Source: Lichenostomus cassidix
Lineage: Eukaryota; Chordata; Aves; Passeriformes; Meliphagidae
Assembly (NCBI GenBank): GCA_008360975.2
Contig: CM039199.1
Span: 2,310,530 to 2,374,529 of the forward strand
DNA: 64,000 bases
Reading direction: 5' to 3'
Below are positions 54,401-60,400 of the stretch, piece by piece. Positions within the stretch are counted from its first letter, which is position 1. Each line of letters begins with the position of its first letter. The notes beneath the pieces were generated by a model. It did no database searches. It was not told the DNA's origin and was given only the letters and a program-made list of their open reading frames with translations. The position numbers were made by a program, and so were the translations under genes.

Positions 54401-57400
54401 CTTTCCAGCTCCCTCAGCTGCTCCTGGGGCTCCAGACCCTTCCCAGCTCCATTCCTTCCCTGGACACACTGCAGCCCCACAATGTCCTCTCTGTCCTGAG
54501 AGGCCCAAATCTGCCCCCACGAGGATTGTTGGTGTGACCTCAGCACAGGGGGACAACACTTCCCTACTCTAAAATTTGAAATTAAGCATGTGAAAAACTG
54601 TGATCCAAACCAGCCTGAGGGGCTCCAGCCTTCTTGCTCCCTTCTGGAAGCTCAGGCCAGCTCCACTCTCCCAGCAGCTCTGCCACAACATCCCTGTGGC
54701 TCTGCCAAGGCAAATAGTGCTTGAATCCAGTCCTCCTGATGGCCCCAAGTCTGGAGCTGAGGATGCCAGGACTCCCTGTGAACACATTCCCTCCTTTGCT
54801 CCAAAGGAATGACTCCTGAGCAATAACTCCAAGTGGATTTTTGGATTCAGCACCTTCCAAACAATCCAGTGTTTTGCTGGACCTGCTGCTCCTCATCCCT
54901 GTGTACTTTCAGCTACTAAAGCTGAACAAACCAATCCATTTATCATTTCTACAGCCTAATATTCAAAGGATTCATTCAATTATAAGCAATAATCAGCCCA
55001 GCTCCCGACTAAAGGACAAGAACATCTCATCTGGAGGCTGAGTGTTCGTTGATCCGGCTCTAGATGATAAATTTTAGATGACCCAGAAGCTTGCCAAACT
55101 TCACTGAAATTAAGTGTCACTTTTATAGACGTGAATTAAGCTTTAAAACAACCTTTGGGGTGAAATGAGTGTTATCAGGCAGTAACACCAGGCTGAGAAA
55201 CGTGGTGATTGCTCACCCTGACAGGCCAACGGGAGTTTAATGGAGCACACAGGGATTTGGAACTGCAGAGATGGTCAAAGGCACAGCTCCTGATTGCTCC
55301 AGAGGCTGAGGCAAAACTGGGCTCAGCTCTTTGAAATCACATTGCAGCACTTCCACTCCATCCTGGAATGAAGAATTTCAAAGTCTTTTCTCTGACACTC
55401 AAAGAACTCCTGGAGGGACCCAGCTGAGCTCTCAGCACTGAGCCAGGACACTGCTGGCTGTATTCCCAGGGCACATTCCAGGATATCCAGGTGCTCTGGG
55501 TGTGGTTTGCCAGTGCCAGACACACATCTAGTCTTTCCAAGCTCCTGGATGAGGATGAATTATGGACATAACTGAGCAATTCTGTTATTTTTTCAGAGCA
55601 GAGGAGCTGCATTTCTACAAGCACAAGTGTCCCTGTCAGGAGCTGTGTCACACCACCTGCACACTCAGAACAACTCTTCTGAAAGCCATGCTGAGCAACC
55701 TTCAAGGATTGCTGATCATCCCCAGGTGGCAAAATGTCCAGAACAGACCCCCCTGAATCCCTGAGGCTGGAATAGACCTCCAAGGCCATCAGGTCTAAGC
55801 TGTGCCCAATGCCCACCTTGTCACCAACCCAGAGCACTGAGTGCCACATCCAGGCCTTCCTTGAGCACCTCCAGGGATGGGGACTGCAAACCTCCCTGGG
55901 CAGCTCCTGCCAATGACTGACCACCCTTTCCATAGAGAAATTCCTGCTGCTGTCCAACCTGAGCCTCCCCTGGCCCAGCCTGAGGCTGTTCCCTCTCCTC
56001 CTGTCCCTGTTCCCTGGCTCAGCCTGACCCCCCAGCTGTCCCCTCCTGTCAGCAGCTGTGCAGAGCCACAAGGTCCCCCTGAGCCTCCTTTGCTCCAGGC
56101 TGAGCTCCTTTCCCAGCTCCCTCAGCTGCTCCTGGGGCTCCAGACCCTTCCCAGCTCTGTTCCTTCCCTGGACACACTCCAGCCCCACAATGTCTGTATT
56201 ATCCTGAAGTGCCCAAAACTGTCCCCAGGGTTGAAGGTGTCCCAGCAGTGCCAGCACAAGGGACAATCCCTGCCTGGGTGACACCTGCCAGTTCAGATCT
56301 CTGCTACAAAACTTTGCTCTGATCCTAGTCTTTGAAATCCCAAAGCAAAAGATGCAATTCTGAAAGGAGCTCAATGGTTGAAAAAGCTCCTGAATCCATA
56401 AGGAAATGACCCAGCCATCCTCTCCAGGAGTGCAGGCACCAGGAGCTTGGGAAAGCCACTCTGAGGCCTCATTGTGCCTCACAAACTCTGCTGGATTCCA
56501 GTGTCAGCCAAGCACAGCTTACAGAAGGGAGGCCATGGGCATTGACAATAAAAAAATCCATCCCCCAAAATCTGCAGGTTCCTGAGACCTCCTCTGACCC
56601 AAGGAGAGCTGGAGGAAGGCTGTTCATGCCTCAGCCCAAGCAGATTCACCAACTTCTACAGCAGCTTTGCCATCCCAAGGGGAGAACAGCTGCTCTCTTA
56701 CTCCCAAAAAAGGGACCATGGAATGGTTTGGGTTGGAAAGGACCTCAGAGATCAACCAGTCCAACTGGTGATTCAGCAATTCCCATGGGGCAATGGCTTC
56801 CCACTGCCACAGAGTAGGGTTAGATGGGATATTGGGAAGGAACTGTTCCCTGGGAGGGTGGGCAGGCCCTGGCACAGGGTGCCCAGAGAAGCTGTGGCTG
56901 CCCCTGGATCCCTGGCAGTGTCCAAGGCCAGGCTGGACAGGGCTTGGAGCAACCTGGGACAGTGGGAGGTGTCCCTGCCATGGCAGGAGTGGCACTGGAT
57001 GGGCTTTAAGGTCCCTTCAGCCCAGACCATCCTAGGGTTCTGTGATTCTTTACTCACAAGTAAATTCAAGAAATCTGCAAGAACTTGGCATTTTGAAGAT
57101 CTGTACCTCAGTAAGTCTGGAATGGAAGGTGCCACCTGCACAAGTCTCCTCCTACAGTAAGAGACACAACTACAAATTGCTCTAAACTTGATCTCTTTTG
57201 TTTTGTTTTCCTGAGACACTTTTCAGTCATTCAGGGCACATTCCCTTCTCCACACTCCCATTTGTCTGAACTGTCCCCTTGTGTGGGGTGAGTGTCACGT
57301 TACAAAGAAAGGACAGCAAATTTTATCCTTGCCTGAACATATCCTGTACTTTGTTCCAGCTCAGACTTAATTTCAAAGCCCAATACTCTCCAAAGCCCTG

Positions 57401-60400
57401 CCAAAATCTAAAACAAAACCAAAAAATGATGCACTTCTAATACAAATGTGTTTATTTTTATTTCCCTCTGTTACACATGGGGTAATTCTACCAGCCCTGG
57501 TAACACTCCAGATAAGATTCAGCTCCCCAAACCTGATTTTCCCCCTCTCCTCTGCTCCTGACCAGGTGCTACAGCTGTGCCAGCACATTGGAATTGCAGT
57601 CAGCTCTCCACCAGCTCCTGGCAGCTCCCATACAGTGGGATTTGAGCATCTTCTGCTGCCTGGACTCCTTCCTTTCACCTGGCTGTTTGCCCTTTATTTA
57701 CAGACATTTCCAAGGAACTGATCAAACACTTCCCGGTGCCTGGGTTTGGTCACTGCATTGATTCTGCTCACCAAGAGTGATTTGTTAGTTAGCAAAGTAA
57801 TCTTTAATCTCCCCATGGCCGGTATTTGATTGCTGTGGCACGTTTTGGGGACTGCACCAGTGTCACCAATCCCTGAGGCAGCTGTGGGCTGCTAGTGCCA
57901 CCTGGAGTTAAAGAGCTCCTCCCAAAGCCTGCCAGATCCCAAACCCTGGAGCACAGAGCCTGCAAACACCCAGCCAGCAGCACCAGGCTCTGTGCAATGC
58001 CTTTGGATCCCATTTCCACAGGCTGGACAATCCAGAAGCTCAGCACAGAGAGCCAGGCTGAGCTGGGCTTGAACTCTCAGCCCAAGATGGGCTAGCAAAG
58101 CCACCAATGCTTTTAAAAACCTCAACTCCAGGTTGGTGAGCACTTGAAAAACCTAGCTTTCAGTATTTTTCTGGTCAGCCTCTTGCTTGCCCATCCCCAC
58201 TGAAAACCACAGGCCAAAGCAAAGCTTTAGCTCCAGCACAAAGTCAGAGCACGACAGTTTAAGTGGCTGCTGAAGCAGCCCAGACTATTCCAGATAAGAG
58301 CTGTCTCTTAATGCACCACTTGTCTTTGGAGACAAGTAAAATAGAAGTGTCCTGGGCACCCTGGGGCTAAATTAACCAGTAAGGACACAAAGATCCAACT
58401 GGACTGCAGCAAAACTATTCCTGTAGGAGCAGAGACACACAAAAATAATTTATCCAGTGTCAGTGGAATCAGCCTTTGGCATCATTAACCCATTGCCACT
58501 GTGCTGCCAGGCACGGAGAGCAGGGACTTGTTTGGTGCTGTCACAGCAGAAGAGAGCAAAGCAAAGGGCATGGTGGAAATACACAGTATGAGCAGCCTGG
58601 GAAATCATGGAATGGTCTGGCTTGAAGGGACCTAAAGCCCAACCAGTGCCACTCCTGTCATGGCAGGGACACCTTCTGCTATCCCACACTGCTCCAAGTC
58701 CTAGACACTGCCAGGGATCCAGGGGCAGCCACAGCTTCCCTGGGCACCCTGTGCCAGGGCCTGCCCACCCTCCCAGGGAACAATTCCTTCTCAATATCCC
58801 ACCTAACCCTGCCCTCTGGCACTGAGAAACCATTGCCCCTTGGAGCCTCCTGAGCAAACCCTCAGCTCTCAGGGGTTTGGGTTCATCTCTCCTGTTCCAT
58901 TCCTGCCCTGCTGAGGGAAGCACGTCAGAGCCACCCTGGGGCTGCTGAACAACCTGTGACGTGCGAGAGCTGCTGCAGGTGGCTGTCACTGAGCCACATC
59001 ATGTCTGAGCTCCAAACAGCTCCAGCAGACAGGGCACTGGAACAATCCCTCTCCCTGCTGCCAGCATCCAGCAGGATGTGTTTGGCTTCAGTCAGGCCAT
59101 CAGCATCAATAAAACATTTGGCAAGTGCAGGAGCAGCTGTGAGTGATGATGGCACCAACCCCAAAGAGCACAGAGTCACGGGCAGGCACTGAGTCATGGA
59201 CAGCCTGACTGGAAGGGACTCAGGGATCATCCAGCCCAGCTCCTGTCCTGCACAGACACCCCAAATCCCACCCTGTGCAACCAAACACTGGTGGAGCTCT
59301 GGCAACCTCAGGCTGTGCCCATTGCCTGGGGAGCCTGGGCAGTGACAGTACCCTCTGGGGGAAGAACCTTTTCCTGAAATCCAGCCTGACCCTGCCCTGG
59401 CATATAGAATAGTGTTTGGTTTGGTTTTTTATTTGTTTTACAGGAAAAGAAAATCCCACTGTGTTTTCCTGCTTTCATCTTTCCTATTGAAACAGCAGCT
59501 TGAGGCTCTCTCTAAAGCTCCCCAAGGATTTAACAACACTTCCTGGGGAATCAGGAACACTAAAAAGGCTCACAACTTCTTCACCATGAACCAAATCCTC
59601 CTGGCTCCCAGGCCAAGCAAAAACAACTTCCAGCCAAAAAGGGATTGTTTCAAAAAATCAATGAACAACCCCAAAAAGTGAATGTGAGATTGGGCTGTAT
59701 TCACCAAGCACCACAGGAAACATTAACAGCAAAAGTTTGTTTCTATTTTCAGCTTCTTTCATTCATTTCAAGCTACCTGAACACACAAAATGGCTGAAGC
59801 AGGAACAGGAGCACTGCAACTAACCCACAGCCACTGCCAGCCTCTTCCCCCAGCAGTGGGTACTCAGCAAAGCCTGCACTGGGGTTGGAGGCAGGGTTGG
59901 GCACTGATGGAATCAGAATTGGGTTGGCTCTGGCTGTGACTTTCCCAAGCTGAGTTCCTGTTATCGAGGTATCTGCAAGCAGGCAGCTCCAAGGGCTCAC
60001 ACCTCTACAGCCCCATTGGGAGGCTAAATTTAGCCAAAACTCGATGCCAGGGCTAAAATAAAAACCTTTGCTTAAGCACTATTCCCTTTACCTCTGGGAA
60101 GGTAAATTGCTTTGAAGGTGAACCCACAGTGAGCACTACAATGGTCTGAGGAGATGCTGCTCCAAGGAAAACTTGTTATGCAACTGCAATATCAAAGAGC
60201 AGCTCACTCCTGAACCACTAATACTCATTTCCCTTCTCTTGGGCTAATTATGCCTTCAGGGATACTCTTGAAGTGACACTGAGCCTACACCCAAAGCAGC
60301 CAGTTGGTGCTAAATAAATGAGATAATCTTTTGACTACACTGCACTTGTTATTTTAGGCGGAATGATGCTGAGGGAAGGAGGGAATTGTTTTATTTTTAT

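Noticed and set aside
55337..56482. Longest open frame in the window (381 codons, minus strand)
   Set aside because: Most of it is the CR1 fragment at 55755-56282 read through. The protein has no recognisable domain, and the same peptide pieces recur in every copy of this CR1 subfamily.
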